64,000 nt of DNA from Litoreibacter meonggei (GTDB lineage Bacteria; Pseudomonadota; Alphaproteobacteria; Rhodobacterales; Rhodobacteraceae), in the NCBI RefSeq assembly GCF_003663885.1, contig NZ_RCCE01000001.1, positions 186,001 to 250,000 of the forward strand, in the 5' to 3' direction. Under the pieces are notes generated by a model. That model was not told the origin of the DNA. It saw only the letters and a list, made by a program, of their open reading frames with translations, and did no database searches. The position numbers were made by a program, and so were the translations under genes. Each line of letters opens with the position of its first letter. The first letter of the stretch is position 1. This document shows, piece after piece, positions 8,042 through 18,457 of this stretch.

Positions 8042-11000
8042 CTATTGCGCGGCGATGGACGGCTCTTTTGCGTTGAGGCTGGCGAGTAATTCCTCGCGGC
8101 GCTTGGCGGCTTTTGCCTCATTGGCCTCTTTCACCGGACCGTAGCCGCGGATTTGCAGCGGCAGCTCCGCCAGAGCAATGGCCGCGTCGCGGTTGGTGGC
8201 GGCGAGGATCTTGGGCAGGTCGGCCTCGTATTGCTTGATCAGCGCGCGTTCCATCTTGCGCTCGTCGCTATAGCCGAAGGGATCGAACGGCGTGGCGCGC
8301 AGGGCTTTCATCTTTGCCAAGACGCGGAAGCCGCGCTGCATCCATGCGCCGTACTCCTTCTTCACCGGACGCCCGTTGGCGCCCATCTTGGAGAATATTG
8401 GCGGGGCCAGATGGTAGGTCAGCTTCAGGTCGCCGTCGAAAGCGTCACGGGCCTTGGCCTCGGTGTCGAGATGCAGTCGTGCGACCTCGTATTCATCCTT
8501 GTAACTCAACAGCTTGTGGTAGCCTTTTGCCACGGCCTCCTTCAGCGCCGGGTCGTCAATCTGCGCCAATGCCTTTTCGTAGCGTTTGGCGAGCCGACCG
8601 GACTGGTAGGCGCGAAGATGGTCACTGCGGAAGGCGATTTTTTCGTCCGGGGACTTGGGCAGGTTCACCACCTTGTCCTCGATATAGCCCGCCGCCTGTT
8701 CGGGATGCAGCGCAGCCCAGCGACCAAGAGCGAAGGCGCGTTTGTTGCGCTCGGGGGAGGCGCCGTTCAGCTCGATTGCCTGCATCAGCGCGTCGTGGCT
8801 GATCGGCAGCAGGCCCTTTTGCCATGCGGCCCCGAAGATCATCATGTTGGAGTAGATGCTGTCGCCCATCAGCACGCGGGCGAGTTCCGACGCGCCGAAG
8901 AACTGCACGCGGTCTTGCAGGCGGGCCTCCAGCGACAATTCGAGCCGGTCGGAGGGGATCTTGAACTCGGTGTCGCGGGTGAAATCGCCGGTGACGATCT
9001 CGTGGTTGTTGACCACGGCACCGGTGCGGTTGGTAGTCATCAAACCAAGCGTTTTGGCCCCTGCGGTGACCACCAGATCGCCGCCGATTACCGCATCGGC
9101 CTCGCCTGTTGCCACGCGGATGGCGCTGATATCGTCAGGGCTATTGGCAAGGCGGCAATGGATGTGCACAGCACCGCCTTTCTGGGCCAGACCCGCCATT
9201 TCCATCATGCCAGCGCCCTTGCCGTCAATATGAGCGGCCATGGCCAGCACAGCACCAATGGTGACGACGCCGGTGCCGCCGACGCCGGTGATGACGACGT
9301 TATGGGTGCCTGTGATCAGCGGAAGTTTCGGCTCCGGCAAATCAGGGATTTCGACTTTGGCGGTTGCCTGTTTTTTCACCTGTGCGCCTTCGATGGTCAC
9401 GAAGGACGGGCAGAAGCCGTTGACGCAGGAGAAATCCTTGTTGCAGGACGACTGGTCGATGGCGCGTTTGCGGCCCAGCTCGGTTTCCGCAGGAACGATG
9501 GAGACGCAGTTGGACTGCACCCCGCAATCGCCGCAACCTTCACACACATCGGTGTTGATGAACACGCGCTTGTCGGGGTCGGGAAACAGGCCGCGTTTGC
9601 GGCGGCGGCGCTTCTCGGCGGCACAGGTTTGGATGTAAACAATGGCCGATACGCCTTTGACCTTGCTTAGTTTTTCCTGAACCAACGGAAGCGCCGCCCG
9701 TTCATGGCGTTCCAGATCGGAGGGGAATTGAGCGAAGTCGACATCTTCCTTGTCGTCATAGACCATCACGACATCTTTGATGCCCATCGCCTTCAACTCT
9801 GCGACGATGCGCGGCGCGTCCAGCCCGCCTTCGTTGCCCTGACCACCGGTCATCGCAACGGCATCGTTGAACAGCACTTTGTAAGTGATGTTGGTGCCCG
9901 CCGCGACGGCGGCGCGGATCGCCTGAATGCCGGAATGGTTGTAGGTCCCGTCGCCAAGGTTCTGGAACACGTGGTCGCGGGTGCTGAACGGTGCCTCGCC
10001 GATCCAGTTCGCGCCCTCGCCGCCCATCTGGGTGAAGCCGACGGTGCTGCGGTCCATCCACTGCACCATGTAGTGACAGCCGATCCCGGCATAGGCACGG
10101 GAGCCTTCGGGCACCTTGGTCGACGAGTTATGCGGGCAGCCGGAGCAGAAATACGGCAAGCGTGCCGCGATATCCTGCGCGTTGTCGGATCGTTTGGCCT
10201 CGGCCAGCTTGGCAAGCCCTGCTTCGATGCGGTCCGTGCGGCGGCCTTCCTCGATCAGGATGCCACCAAGTTTCTCTGCAATATCAATCGGATCAAGTGC
10301 GGCGCGGGTCGGGAACAGCTCCAACCGCCGGCCATGCTCCCACGTGTCGCCCTTGTGCCAACCATAGACGCGCTGGTGATAGTGGTCATCGAACAGCGCC
10401 TCTTTGACCTGCACCTCGATCAGCTTGCGCTTTTCCTCGACCACGATCACCAGATCAAGGTCTTTGGCGAAGTCGTGGAAGCTGTCCATGTCCAGCGGCC
10501 AGACCTGACCAACCTTGTAGGTGGTGAGGCCCAGACGCTCCGCCTCGACGGCGTCGATGCCCAAAAGTGACAGCGCATGTTGCAGGTCCAGCCAGTTCTT
10601 GCCAGCGGCGACGAAGCCGATTTTCGCGCCGGGTTTTCCCCAGACCCGTTTGTCAATTTTATTAGCCTTCGCAAAGGCTTCTGCCGCGAACCTGCGGTGA
10701 TCAATGACCCGCGCTTCTTGCAGTTGCGGTGTATCCACAAGGCGGATGTTCAGCCCACCTTCGGGCATATCGAACTCAGGCGTGACGAATTGCATCCGGT
10801 CAGGGCTGCCATCAACGACCGAGGTGACCTCGATCGTGTCTTTCATCGTCTTCAGACCCACCCAGAGGCCGGAGAACCGCGACAAGGCCCAGCCATACAT
10901 GCCGTAGTCGAGGATTTCCTGCACGCCAGCGGGCGACAGGACCGGCATATAGGCGTCGACCATGGCCCAGTCGGATTGGTGCAGCGTGGTCGAAGATTCG

Positions 11001-11449
11001 CCCGTGTGGTCATCCCCCATCGCCATCAGAACTCCGCCATGCGGCGATGTGCCTGCCATGTTGGCGTGGCGCATCACGTCGCCGGAGCGGTCCACACCAG
11101 GGCCTTTGCCGTACCACAGGCCGAAGACGCCGTCATAGCGGCCCTCGCCCCGTAACTCCGCCTGTTGGGCGCCCCAGATCGCGGTGGCGGCTAGGTCTTC
11201 GTTCAAGCCCAGTTGGAATTTGATATCGGCTGGCGCCAACACCTTCTCGGCCTTGGCCATCTGCAAATCGACCGCGCCCAAGGGCGAGCCGCGATAGCCG
11301 GTCACCAAACCGGCAGTGTTCAGCCCCGCGGCCTTGTCACGGGCCTTTTGCATCAAAACAAGGCGCACCAGCGCTTGCGTGCCGTTCAAAAGAACGGGCG
11401 ATTTATCCAGATCAAACCGGTCATTCAGTGAAATTGATTGATCGCCCAT
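8042..11449 (-). CDS. Indolepyruvate ferredoxin oxidoreductase, fused subunits
   Basis: A 1135-residue fusion. The start MGDQSISLNDRFDLDKSP at 11449 is preferred over upstream in-frame codons because homologous proteins begin there and the upstream part overlaps the divergent LysR promoter. Order: N-terminal pyruvate-oxidoreductase-like region (GYRGSPLGAVD), thiamine diphosphate region (GIGCHYMVQWMD, QNLGDGTYNHSG, FNDAVAMTGGQ), a cysteine-rich cluster near residues 640-690 (CEGCGDCGVQSNC), then the gamma-type domain (ITGVGGTGVVTIG) and a helical C-terminus. It should oxidise aryl-2-oxo acids from aromatic amino acids to acyl-CoA with ferredoxin as acceptor. Divergent from a LysR gene, its probable regulator. 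Confidence 0.92.
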   Translation of the reverse strand: MGDQSISLNDRFDLDKSPVLLNGTQALVRLVLMQKARDKAAGLNTAGLVTGYRGSPLGAVDLQMAKAEKVLAPADIKFQLGLNEDLAATAIWGAQQAELRGEGRYDGVFGLWYGKGPGVDRSGDVMRHANMAGTSPHGGVLMAMGDDHTGESSTTLHQSDWAMVDAYMPVLSPAGVQEILDYGMYGWALSRFSGLWVGLKTMKDTIEVTSVVDGSPDRMQFVTPEFDMPEGGLNIRLVDTPQLQEARVIDHRRFAAEAFAKANKIDKRVWGKPGAKIGFVAAGKNWLDLQHALSLLGIDAVEAERLGLTTYKVGQVWPLDMDSFHDFAKDLDLVIVVEEKRKLIEVQVKEALFDDHYHQRVYGWHKGDTWEHGRRLELFPTRAALDPIDIAEKLGGILIEEGRRTDRIEAGLAKLAEAKRSDNAQDIAARLPYFCSGCPHNSSTKVPEGSRAYAGIGCHYMVQWMDRSTVGFTQMGGEGANWIGEAPFSTRDHVFQNLGDGTYNHSGIQAIRAAVAAGTNITYKVLFNDAVAMTGGQGNEGGLDAPRIVAELKAMGIKDVVMVYDDKEDVDFAQFPSDLERHERAALPLVQEKLSKVKGVSAIVYIQTCAAEKRRRRKRGLFPDPDKRVFINTDVCEGCGDCGVQSNCVSIVPAETELGRKRAIDQSSCNKDFSCVNGFCPSFVTIEGAQVKKQATAKVEIPDLPEPKLPLITGTHNVVITGVGGTGVVTIGAVLAMAAHIDGKGAGMMEMAGLAQKGGAVHIHCRLANSPDDISAIRVATGEADAVIGGDLVVTAGAKTLGLMTTNRTGAVVNNHEIVTGDFTRDTEFKIPSDRLELSLEARLQDRVQFFGASELARVLMGDSIYSNMMIFGAAWQKGLLPISHDALMQAIELNGASPERNKRAFALGRWAALHPEQAAGYIEDKVVNLPKSPDEKIAFRSDHLRAYQSGRLAKRYEKALAQIDDPALKEAVAKGYHKLLSYKDEYEVARLHLDTEAKARDAFDGDLKLTYHLAPPIFSKMGANGRPVKKEYGAWMQRGFRVLAKMKALRATPFDPFGYSDERKMERALIKQYEADLPKILAATNRDAAIALAELPLQIRGYGPVKEANEAKAAKRREELLASLNAKEPSIAAQ

Positions 11450-11599
11450 GCCGCGCCTCCCAGTGCTCAGGTTACAGGTATTATAGGTCACAAAAGCTGA
11501 CCTACCAAGCGGTTTTTCTAAATGAAACCTTTTCGGCTTGCCCCGCAAAGGGTTACATGTCCGCAGCTTAAAGCATTTTAGTAAGAAAGTGGGTCCTTT

Positions 11600-12505
11600 A
11601 TGGATTGGGACAAGTTGCGAATTTTTCACGCGGTGGCCGATGCCGGCAGCCTGACACATGCCGGTGACACGCTACATCTGTCGCAATCGGCTGTGTCGCG
11701 GCAGGTGCGCGCGCTGGAAGAATCGCTCAACACCACCCTGTTCCACCGCCACGCCCGCGGACTGATTCTGACCGAACAAGGCGAGCTGCTGTTCGACGCC
11801 ACACGCGCGATGACCAAACGACTGGATGCGGCTTCCGCACGAATACGCGACAGCGAGGAAGAGGTGTTTGGCGAGTTGCGCATCACAACCACCATCGGCT
11901 TCGGCACGCTCTGGCTGGCCCCGCGCCTATCGAATTTCTACGCGAATTATCCCGACCTCAACATCAACTTGATGCTGGATGAACATGTGTTGGATCTGCC
12001 AATGCGCGAGGCCGACGTTGCAATTCGCATGAAAGAGCCATCGCAGGCCGATCTGGTGCGAAAACGGCTGATGTCCGTGCGCATGCGCCTCTACGCGTCA
12101 CGCGCCTATCTGACGAGCCACGAAGTCCCTCAATCCATGGAGGACCTGCAGGACCACCGCCTGATCTGTCAAAACGTAAACTCCGAGCAAGTGTCGGCGG
12201 GTGCCACCCTGGTACGCGAACTGATGAGCTATGACCTGCCCCATCTTCTGACCGTGAACAATTACTTTGGTTGCTTGCAGGCGGTGCGGAACGGACTGGG
12301 CATCGGTGTGCTGCCGGATTATGTGGCTATAGATGACCTTGAACTGGTGCGCGTCCTGCCTGATGTCGAATCGAACGCAGTGCCGGTTTTCCTCGCCTAT
12401 CCCGAGGAGTTGCGGCAATCCAAACGCATTTCAGCTTTCCGGGATTTTGTTGTGGAGCAAATCGGCGAGCAGAAGAAACGCGCGCAAATGATTGAAAACG
12501 GGTGA
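11600..12505 (+). CDS. LysR family transcriptional regulator
   Basis: A 301-residue protein with an N-terminal winged helix-turn-helix (DWDKLRIFHAVADAGSLTHAG, then LHLSQSAVSRQVRALE) and a C-terminal effector-binding domain (from about residue 92). It is divergent from the indolepyruvate ferredoxin oxidoreductase gene with a 150-base shared promoter region, which makes that gene a natural target, though this LysR type is also widespread in Rhodobacteraceae beside other genes. A candidate small RNA follows 65 bases downstream. Confidence 0.93.
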   Translation: MDWDKLRIFHAVADAGSLTHAGDTLHLSQSAVSRQVRALEESLNTTLFHRHARGLILTEQGELLFDATRAMTKRLDAASARIRDSEEEVFGELRITTTIGFGTLWLAPRLSNFYANYPDLNINLMLDEHVLDLPMREADVAIRMKEPSQADLVRKRLMSVRMRLYASRAYLTSHEVPQSMEDLQDHRLICQNVNSEQVSAGATLVRELMSYDLPHLLTVNNYFGCLQAVRNGLGIGVLPDYVAIDDLELVRVLPDVESNAVPVFLAYPEELRQSKRISAFRDFVVEQIGEQKKRAQMIENG

Positions 12506-12569
12506 TTTAGGGCTTGCTATGCGTCAAATGCATAGCGGATATGCTTTAAAAACTGCCCATTTTTCTTGA

Positions 12570-12668
12570 AACGCGCGAGGGCGACGCCTAATTCCTATGC
12601 ATGGGCGGCGCTGATGCGCTTCCCACCTCCCTGTTGGACTTCGGCCGAGCTTTATGCTCGGCCTTTTT
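12570..12668 (+). ncRNA. Candidate small RNA with CU-rich loop (possibly MmgR/suhB type)
   Basis: An intergenic segment with no reading frame has the layout of a trans-acting sRNA: a TTGAAA box (about 12566), 17 bases, then TAATTC as a weak -10, a GC-rich GGCGGCGCTGATGCGC stretch, an unpaired pyrimidine run CTTCCCACCTCCCTG (about 12619-12633) able to pair with ribosome-binding sites, and a strong intrinsic terminator ending at 12668. From memory the GGCGC/CUUCCC/CCUCCCUGUUGGAC arrangement resembles the alphaproteobacterial MmgR/suhB (alpha-r8) family; this was not checked. The 5' end is approximate. Confidence 0.55.
12645..12668 (+). terminator. Intrinsic terminator
   Basis: A perfect 8-bp stem GGCCGAGC/GCTCGGCC with a 5-base loop TTTAT followed by seven T. 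It ends the candidate sRNA and would stop any read-through from the LysR gene. Confidence 0.93.
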
Positions 12669-12701
12669 TTGGCAACAGCATAAATTGTCAGGCAAGAAAA
12701 G

Positions 12702-12992
12702 ATGACGACAAAAGCAAATATAGCTCTACGCTTGATTTTGGACGCCTTTTTGGTGGGATTCAGCTTTCCCCTCGTCAAAAATATCAGTCAGGCGGTTGAT
12801 GACGATTTGACCTTATTTGAGACAGTTGCCCCGATCGCGCTGTTCAGCGCCGGTGTGAATTTGTTGATTTTGGATGTCTTCACGTCGCTGGAAGAAAAAT
12901 CGGCGCTGTTTCAACAAGGTAAAAGAGAGCCATTATCCATATTCTTTATGGTTTTAACCGTTTTGCCGATCTACTGGCTTTGGCTCAAATAG
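12702..12992 (+). CDS. Small hypothetical membrane protein
   Basis: Not recognised. A 96-residue protein with about two to three hydrophobic helices (LRLILDAFLVGFSFPLV, APIALFSAGVNLLILDVF, FFMVLTVLPIYWLWL). The ribosome site before the ATG is weak (AAGAAAAG). It lies alone between a terminator and purL in a moderately AT-rich stretch. It may be genuine because the codon choice and hydrophobic pattern are protein-like, but no homologue family is recalled. Confidence 0.5.
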   Translation: MTTKANIALRLILDAFLVGFSFPLVKNISQAVDDDLTLFETVAPIALFSAGVNLLILDVFTSLEEKSALFQQGKREPLSIFFMVLTVLPIYWLWLK

Positions 12993-13166
12993 TCTGCGGA
13001 GTGCCAAAGCTCCGAAACCGAGCAGATCCTCGACGAGTATCTGACAACAGACTTTTCTCGAAAGTCTGTCCGTCGACGCAGCCAAGAAAACTCCATCCCC
13101 CCTTCCCCCTGCGGCCCCTGTGCAATATGAGGTCCGCAAGCAGAAATGATCTGGGGAATTCACGGC

Positions 13167-15326
13167 ATGCAGGAACCACACATCACCGATGATTTGATTG
13201 CGGCGCACGGGCTTTCGCCTGACGAATACGACCGCATCCTAGAGATCATGGGCCGCGAGCCGACCTTCACGGAGCTCGGCATCTTCTCGGCCATGTGGAA
13301 CGAGCATTGCTCTTACAAATCCTCCAAGAAATGGCTGCGCACGCTGCCTACCGAAGGCCCGCAAGTGATCTGCGGTCCGGGCGAGAATGCAGGCATCGTG
13401 GATATTGGCGACGGTCAATGCGTGGTCTTCAAAATGGAGAGCCACAATCACCCGTCCTATATCGAGCCCTACCAAGGAGCTGCGACCGGTGTGGGCGGCA
13501 TTCTTAGGGATGTGTTCACCATGGGCGCGCGCCCCATCGCTGCGATGAACTCGCTGTCATTCGGAGAGCCGGACCACCACAAGACCCGCCAGCTTGTTTC
13601 TGGCGTGGTTGCGGGCGTCGGCGGCTACGGCAACTGTTTCGGGGTGCCGACCGTGGGCGGCGAAGTGCGCTTCCACCCGGCCTATAACGGCAACTGCCTT
13701 GTGAACGCCTTTGCGGCAGGCATCGCGGATACTGACAAGATTTTCTACTCGGCGGCCTCCGGCGTCGGCATGCCCGTTGTCTATCTGGGTGCCAAAACCG
13801 GACGTGACGGGGTTGGCGGCGCGACCATGGCGTCCGCCGAGTTTGACGACACCATCGAGGACAAGCGCCCCACCGTGCAAGTCGGCGACCCGTTCACCGA
13901 GAAACGCCTGATGGAAGCGACGCTGGAATTGATGGCGACCGGTGCGGTGATTTCCATTCAGGATATGGGGGCCGCTGGCCTCACCTGCTCCGCCGTGGAG
14001 ATGGGTGACAAAGGCGGCTTGGGCGTGAAGCTGAACCTTGAGGACGTGCCGCAGCGTGAAGAGAACATGAGCGCCTACGAGATGATGCTATCGGAGTCGC
14101 AAGAGCGCATGCTGATGGTGCTGAAGCCGGAGTTGGAAGCCGAAGCCCGCGCAGTCTTTGTCAAATGGGATCTGGATTTTGCCATCGTCGGAGAAACCAT
14201 CGCCGAGGACCGCTTCTTGGTCTTGCACAACGGCGAGGTCAAAGCTGACCTGCCGCTGAAGACCCTGTCCGGCTCTGCCCCTGAATATGACCGCCCTTGG
14301 GTGGAAACCCCTGCCGCCGCCCCGCTGGAGGATATCCCGCAGGTCGACGCCATCGACGCGCTGCGCATGATCCTGTCCAGCCCGAACTATGCCCGCAAGC
14401 AATGGGTGTGGGAGCAATATGACAGTCAGGTCATGGCCGACACCATCAACGCGCCCGGTGCGGGCGCCGGTATCGTGCGGGTGCACGGCACAGACAAGGC
14501 GCTGGCGTTCACCTCCGACGTGACTCCGCGCTACGTCAAAGCGAACCCAGTCGAGGGCGGCAAGCAGGCGGTGGCTGAGGCCTACCGCAACCTGACGGCC
14601 GTTGGCGCTGTGCCGCTGGCGACCACCGACAATATGAACTTCGGCAACCCCGAAAAACCCGAAATTATGGGGCAATTTGTGGGCGCAATCAAAGGTATAG
14701 GGCTTGCCGTTAAAGCGCTGGACATGCCCATCGTGTCGGGCAACGTGTCGCTTTACAACGAGACCGACGGCACCGGCATCCTGCCGACCCCAACAATCGG
14801 AGCGGTCGGCCTGATCCAGCACTCAGACGGCATCATCGCAGGCATCGTGCGCGAGGGTCATGTGCTGCTGATGGTCGGCGACGCGGAGGGCCATCTGGGC
14901 CAGTCCGCCCTGCTCGCCGAAGTGTTCAACCGCGAGGATGGCGACGCGCCGCATGTCGATCTGGCGGCCGAGAAACTGAACGGCGACTTCATCCGCGCGC
15001 AGCGCGAATGGATCGACGTGTGCACGGACGTGTCTGACGGCGGCGTGGCCTTGGCCGCGTTCGAGCTAGCCGACGCAGCTAGTGTTGGCGTTACCTTGGA
15101 TGATGACACCACCGCGATGGCCTTTGGTGAGGATCAAGCCCGCTACTTGATCGCTTGCTCGTTCGATAAGGCCGAGGCCTTGATGGGCGCGGCCGGTCTG
15201 GCTGGCGTGACGCTTACCACAGTGGGTAAATTCGGGGGCGATGCGGTCACAATCGGGGCCTCCTCGGCCCCACTGGCCGAGTTGTCCGAGGTCTATCACA
15301 CAAGCTTTGAGGCAGCCGTCGGCTGA
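13167..15326 (+). CDS. purL: Phosphoribosylformylglycinamidine synthase subunit PurL
   Basis: A 719-residue protein of the small PurL type that works with separate PurS and PurQ in the fourth step of purine synthesis, converting FGAR to FGAM with ATP and glutamine. The start [21 protein letters not shown] is chosen over an ATG 21 bases upstream because it has a GGGGA site and matches family N-termini. Visible motifs are [14 protein letters not shown] near residue 35, KMESHNHPS near 85, [12 protein letters not shown], and [17 protein letters not shown]. purS and purQ are not in the window. Confidence 0.96.
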   Translation: MQEPHITDDLIAAHGLSPDEYDRILEIMGREPTFTELGIFSAMWNEHCSYKSSKKWLRTLPTEGPQVICGPGENAGIVDIGDGQCVVFKMESHNHPSYIEPYQGAATGVGGILRDVFTMGARPIAAMNSLSFGEPDHHKTRQLVSGVVAGVGGYGNCFGVPTVGGEVRFHPAYNGNCLVNAFAAGIADTDKIFYSAASGVGMPVVYLGAKTGRDGVGGATMASAEFDDTIEDKRPTVQVGDPFTEKRLMEATLELMATGAVISIQDMGAAGLTCSAVEMGDKGGLGVKLNLEDVPQREENMSAYEMMLSESQERMLMVLKPELEAEARAVFVKWDLDFAIVGETIAEDRFLVLHNGEVKADLPLKTLSGSAPEYDRPWVETPAAAPLEDIPQVDAIDALRMILSSPNYARKQWVWEQYDSQVMADTINAPGAGAGIVRVHGTDKALAFTSDVTPRYVKANPVEGGKQAVAEAYRNLTAVGAVPLATTDNMNFGNPEKPEIMGQFVGAIKGIGLAVKALDMPIVSGNVSLYNETDGTGILPTPTIGAVGLIQHSDGIIAGIVREGHVLLMVGDAEGHLGQSALLAEVFNREDGDAPHVDLAAEKLNGDFIRAQREWIDVCTDVSDGGVALAAFELADAASVGVTLDDDTTAMAFGEDQARYLIACSFDKAEALMGAAGLAGVTLTTVGKFGGDAVTIGASSAPLAELSEVYHTSFEAAVG

Positions 15327-15399
15327 ACGTGGGTTGTCACCTGACACTCCGCTACCTACCTTCTAACCAACGACCATCTGACAGGAGCCACGAGCACCC

Positions 15400-15624
15400 A
15401 TGCAACCCAGAGATATCGAGGATCTGATCCGCGTAAGCTTCCCAGACGCACAGATCGAAGTACAAGGCGACGACGGCGCACATTTCTCGGCGCTTGTGGT
15501 GGATGAAAGTTTCAAAGGCCAGAACCGTGTGCAGCAACAACGTGCGGTGATGGCAGCTGTGAAAGACAAGGTGGACAGCGGCGAATTGCACGCCCTGGCC
15601 CTGACAACAAAAGCACCGGAGTAA
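15400..15624 (+). CDS. BolA family protein
   Basis: A 74-residue protein with the BolA/IbaG fold pattern: IEDLIRVSFPDAQIEVQGDDGAHFSALVV and the helix FKGQNRVQQQRAVMAAVKDK. BolA proteins form [2Fe-2S]-bridged complexes with monothiol glutaredoxins in iron homeostasis and Fe-S transfer. The next gene, three bases downstream, is the CGFS glutaredoxin, so partner proteins are co-transcribed. Confidence 0.92.
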   Translation: MQPRDIEDLIRVSFPDAQIEVQGDDGAHFSALVVDESFKGQNRVQQQRAVMAAVKDKVDSGELHALALTTKAPE

Positions 15625-15627
15625 GAC

Positions 15628-15990
15628 ATGACTGACGCAAATGCACAAATCAAAGACACCGTGAATGGCAACGACGTCGTGTTGTTCATGAAGGGTACCT
15701 CAAGCATGCCGCAATGTGGTTTCTCGTCCAAAGTAGCGGGCGTTCTGAACTATATGGGCGTTCAGTACAAAGACGTGAATGTTCTGGAAGATGAAGGCAT
15801 CCGCTCCGGCATCAAAGAATTTTCGGACTGGCCCACCATCCCGCAGCTTTATGTCAAAGGCGAATTCGTTGGTGGCTGCGATATCATCACCGAGATGACC
15901 CTGTCGGGCGAGTTGGATACCCTGCTGGAGCAAAACGGTGTAGGCTTCGACAAAGACGCGGCTAACAAAATTCGTGAGCATAACACCTAA
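15628..15990 (+). CDS. grxD: Monothiol glutaredoxin, Grx4/GrxD type
   Basis: A 120-residue glutaredoxin with the monothiol active site CGFS in [10 protein letters not shown] (near residue 30). The glutathione-binding elements are also present: [29 protein letters not shown]. Such proteins bind a [2Fe-2S] cluster with glutathione and hand it to carrier proteins, often with BolA. GGAG lies 6 bases before the ATG. It is the middle gene of a bolA-grxD-grx-like set. Confidence 0.96.
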   Translation: MTDANAQIKDTVNGNDVVLFMKGTSSMPQCGFSSKVAGVLNYMGVQYKDVNVLEDEGIRSGIKEFSDWPTIPQLYVKGEFVGGCDIITEMTLSGELDTLLEQNGVGFDKDAANKIREHNT

Positions 15991-16002
15991 GGGGCACATG
16001 CG

Positions 16003-16368
16003 ATGAGCGACGAGATTGAGGAATACCTAGACGATATCTTCTCGGAGCATCGCGTTGTCTTGTTCATGAATGGAGCTGTCCAATCACCTGCGGATGCGGA
16101 ATCGATGATGGCCTTGGACCTTCTGACTGCACTCCAGATCGAGTTTTACCCTGTAGATGTCAGCCGCGACCCACGTTTGTTGGTTGCTGTGCAAGAGCGG
16201 TCGGAGTGGCAGCAACTGGCGCAACTGTTCATTGACGGACAGTTTATCGTCGACACCTACAACATGTCGCCGACGCTGAAATCCAAGCAGTTGGACAAGA
16301 TCCTGAACACGAAGAGCGTTGCGTTCAGTAAAGCCGCTGCGGATCAGTTTCGCGAAATGAACAAATAG
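16003..16368 (+). CDS. Glutaredoxin-like paralogue lacking the active-site cysteine
   Basis: A 121-residue protein aligning along its length with the adjacent GrxD: RVVLFMNGAVQSPADAES against [18 protein letters not shown], and SEWQQLAQLFIDGQFI against [16 protein letters not shown]. The CGFS motif is absent and the protein has no cysteine at all. It therefore cannot do thiol chemistry or ligate a cluster in the usual way. It starts 12 bases after grxD with an AAGGGG site and is followed by a terminator, so it is expressed with bolA-grxD. A tandem duplication that lost catalysis is likely; a regulatory or scaffold role is possible. Confidence 0.75.
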   Translation: MSDEIEEYLDDIFSEHRVVLFMNGAVQSPADAESMMALDLLTALQIEFYPVDVSRDPRLLVAVQERSEWQQLAQLFIDGQFIVDTYNMSPTLKSKQLDKILNTKSVAFSKAAADQFREMNK

Positions 16369-16383
16369 GCCGTTGCCTGACAC

Positions 16384-16424
16384 AAAAAAGCCCGGCTGAA
16401 GCATCGCTTCTCCGGGCTTTTTTT
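16384..16424. terminator. Bidirectional intrinsic terminator
   Basis: Stem AAAAAAGCCCGG/CCGGGCTTTTTT with an inner GAAGC-ATC-GCTTC hairpin. A-tract and T-tract on both sides allow function in both directions, fitting the convergent glutaredoxin-like and tkt genes. Confidence 0.92.
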
Positions 16425-16441
16425 ATTGTCTTCTTAGCTGG

Positions 16442-18457
16442 TTATAGCAAGCTCTTCACTTTGTCAGCCACGCCTTGGGCGGTGATGCCAAAATGCGCGT
16501 AAAGCTCGTCCGCCGGAGCCGACGCCCCGAAGCTTTCCATGCCGACGAAGCCCGCCTTGCCGGTCTTGCCACGCTCGCCCAGCAGCCATTTGTCCCACCC
16601 AAAGCCGATTGCCGCTTCGACCGCGACGCGCACCGGACCCGCAGGAAGAACCTTGCGGCGATACTTCTCGTCTTGCGCCTCAAACAACTCCCAGCAGGGC
16701 ATGGACACGACACGGGTGCCGATGCCTTCGGCCTCCAGTAACTCGCGGGCGGCCAAGGCGATTTCGACCTCGGAGCCGGTCGCCATGATGATCGCCTGAC
16801 GCTTGCTCTCGGCCTCGGCCAAGACATAAGCGCCCATGGCGGTCTGGTTTTTCAGCGTGTGATCGGTGCGCACGGTGGGCAGGTTCTGACGTGATAGCGC
16901 CAAAACCGATGGCGTCGATTTGGATGTCAGCGCCAGCTCCCACGCCTCGGCCGTTTCCACCGCATCCGCAGGGCGGAAGACGTTGGTGTTTGGCGTCGCG
17001 CGCAACATGGCGAGATGTTCCACCGGTTGGTGGGTCGGGCCGTCTTCGCCCAGACCGATGCTATCATGCGTCATGACGTAGGTCACCGGTACGCCCATCA
17101 GGGCAGACAGGCGCATAGCACCACGTGCATAATCGGTGAAACACATGAATGTTCCGCCGTAAGCCTTTGTTCCGCCATGCAAAGCCATGCCGTTCATCGC
17201 GGCAGCCATGCCGTGTTCGCGGATACCGTAATACATGTAGCGGCCCTTACGATTCTCTGGGGAGAACACGCCCATATCCGTCGTCAGAGTGTTGTTCGAC
17301 CCTGTCAGATCGGCGGATCCACCAAAGGTTTCTTGCATGATCGGGTTGATCACTTCCAACGCGATTTCGGATGCCTTGCGGGTTGCCACTTTCGGCTTGG
17401 TTTCGCTGATTTGCTTCTTCAACGCCTTGATCGTGGCCGACAGCTTCTTCGGTGCATCGCCTGCATAGCAGCGGGCGAATTCTTTCTGCTTGGAGCCGGA
17501 AACCTCGCTCAAGCGACCTTCCCACGATTCCCGATCTGCGGCACCGCGCTTGCCGATAGCTTCCCACTGGGATTTGACATCAGCAGGAACCTCGAACGGG
17601 CCATAGCTCCAGCCATAGGCCGCCTTGGTGTCGCGGATCAGATCGTCCGACGTCAAGGCGCCATGACCCTTGGAGGTGTCCTGCGCCGAAGATCCCAGTG
17701 CGATATGCGTTTTGCACGCGATCATCGACGGTTTGCGGGTTTTCTTGGCTTTCTCGATGGCAGCATCAATCTGCTCTGGATCATGGCCATCGATTTCCTG
17801 CACATGCCAGCCCGACGCCTTGAAGCGTTGGGCTTGGTCGGTGCGATCCGACAATTCCACGGTGCCGTCGATGGTGATGTTGTTGTTGTCCCAGAACACG
17901 ATTAGGCGGCCCAACTCGTGGCGACCTGCAAGGCCGATAGCCTCTTGGCTGATACCTTCCATCAGGCAACCGTCGCCCGCGATACAATACGTATAATGGT
18001 CGACCAGCTTCTTGCCGAAGCGCGCACGCTGGTTTTCCTCGGCAATGGCGAAGCCGACGGAGTTGGCCAAACCCTGGCCCAACGGGCCGGTGGTGGTCTC
18101 TACGCCAGTCGCGTGACCATATTCGGGGTGACCGGCAGTGATTGCACCCATTTGACGGAAGTCCTTGATCTGCTTCAGCGTCATATCGGCATAGCCGGTC
18201 AGATGCAGCAGCGAGTAGATCAGCATGGAGCCGTGCCCAGCGGACAGAATGAACCGGTCACGATCAGGCCATTGCGGCGCGGAGGCGTCGAATTTCAGGT
18301 GCTTCTCGAACAGCACCGTCGCCACGTCGGCCATACCCATCGGCATACCGGAGTGGCCGGAATTCGCCGCCGCTACGGCGTCCAGCGTCAGGGTTCGGAT
18401 GGCGGCTGCGCGCATCCAATGTTCGGGGTGGGCTTTGCGCAGAGCTGCAATATCCAA
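16442..18457 (-). CDS. tkt: Transketolase
   Basis: A 671-residue thiamine diphosphate enzyme (family norm about 660) that moves two-carbon units between sugar phosphates in the pentose phosphate pathway. Motifs: [15 protein letters not shown] near residue 25, [14 protein letters not shown] near 120, the cofactor motif [13 protein letters not shown] to [10 protein letters not shown] near 155-190, and [20 protein letters not shown] near 470. A TTG at 18457 is taken as the start because AAGGAT lies just upstream and the family N-terminus begins there; in-frame codons farther upstream have no support. The terminator downstream is shared with the convergent gene. Confidence 0.94.
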   Translation of the reverse strand: MDIAALRKAHPEHWMRAAAIRTLTLDAVAAANSGHSGMPMGMADVATVLFEKHLKFDASAPQWPDRDRFILSAGHGSMLIYSLLHLTGYADMTLKQIKDFRQMGAITAGHPEYGHATGVETTTGPLGQGLANSVGFAIAEENQRARFGKKLVDHYTYCIAGDGCLMEGISQEAIGLAGRHELGRLIVFWDNNNITIDGTVELSDRTDQAQRFKASGWHVQEIDGHDPEQIDAAIEKAKKTRKPSMIACKTHIALGSSAQDTSKGHGALTSDDLIRDTKAAYGWSYGPFEVPADVKSQWEAIGKRGAADRESWEGRLSEVSGSKQKEFARCYAGDAPKKLSATIKALKKQISETKPKVATRKASEIALEVINPIMQETFGGSADLTGSNNTLTTDMGVFSPENRKGRYMYYGIREHGMAAAMNGMALHGGTKAYGGTFMCFTDYARGAMRLSALMGVPVTYVMTHDSIGLGEDGPTHQPVEHLAMLRATPNTNVFRPADAVETAEAWELALTSKSTPSVLALSRQNLPTVRTDHTLKNQTAMGAYVLAEAESKRQAIIMATGSEVEIALAARELLEAEGIGTRVVSMPCWELFEAQDEKYRRKVLPAGPVRVAVEAAIGFGWDKWLLGERGKTGKAGFVGMESFGASAPADELYAHFGITAQGVADKVKSLL

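Noticed and set aside
8153-9670. 505-codon open frame on the plus strand
   Set aside because: It lies antisense to the fused ferredoxin oxidoreductase, is histidine/glutamine-rich and has no family pattern: a GC-rich shadow frame.
11450-11659. N-terminal extension of the ferredoxin oxidoreductase frame
   Set aside because: It would run across the divergent promoter into the LysR gene and has no conserved residues; the start at 11449 is normal.
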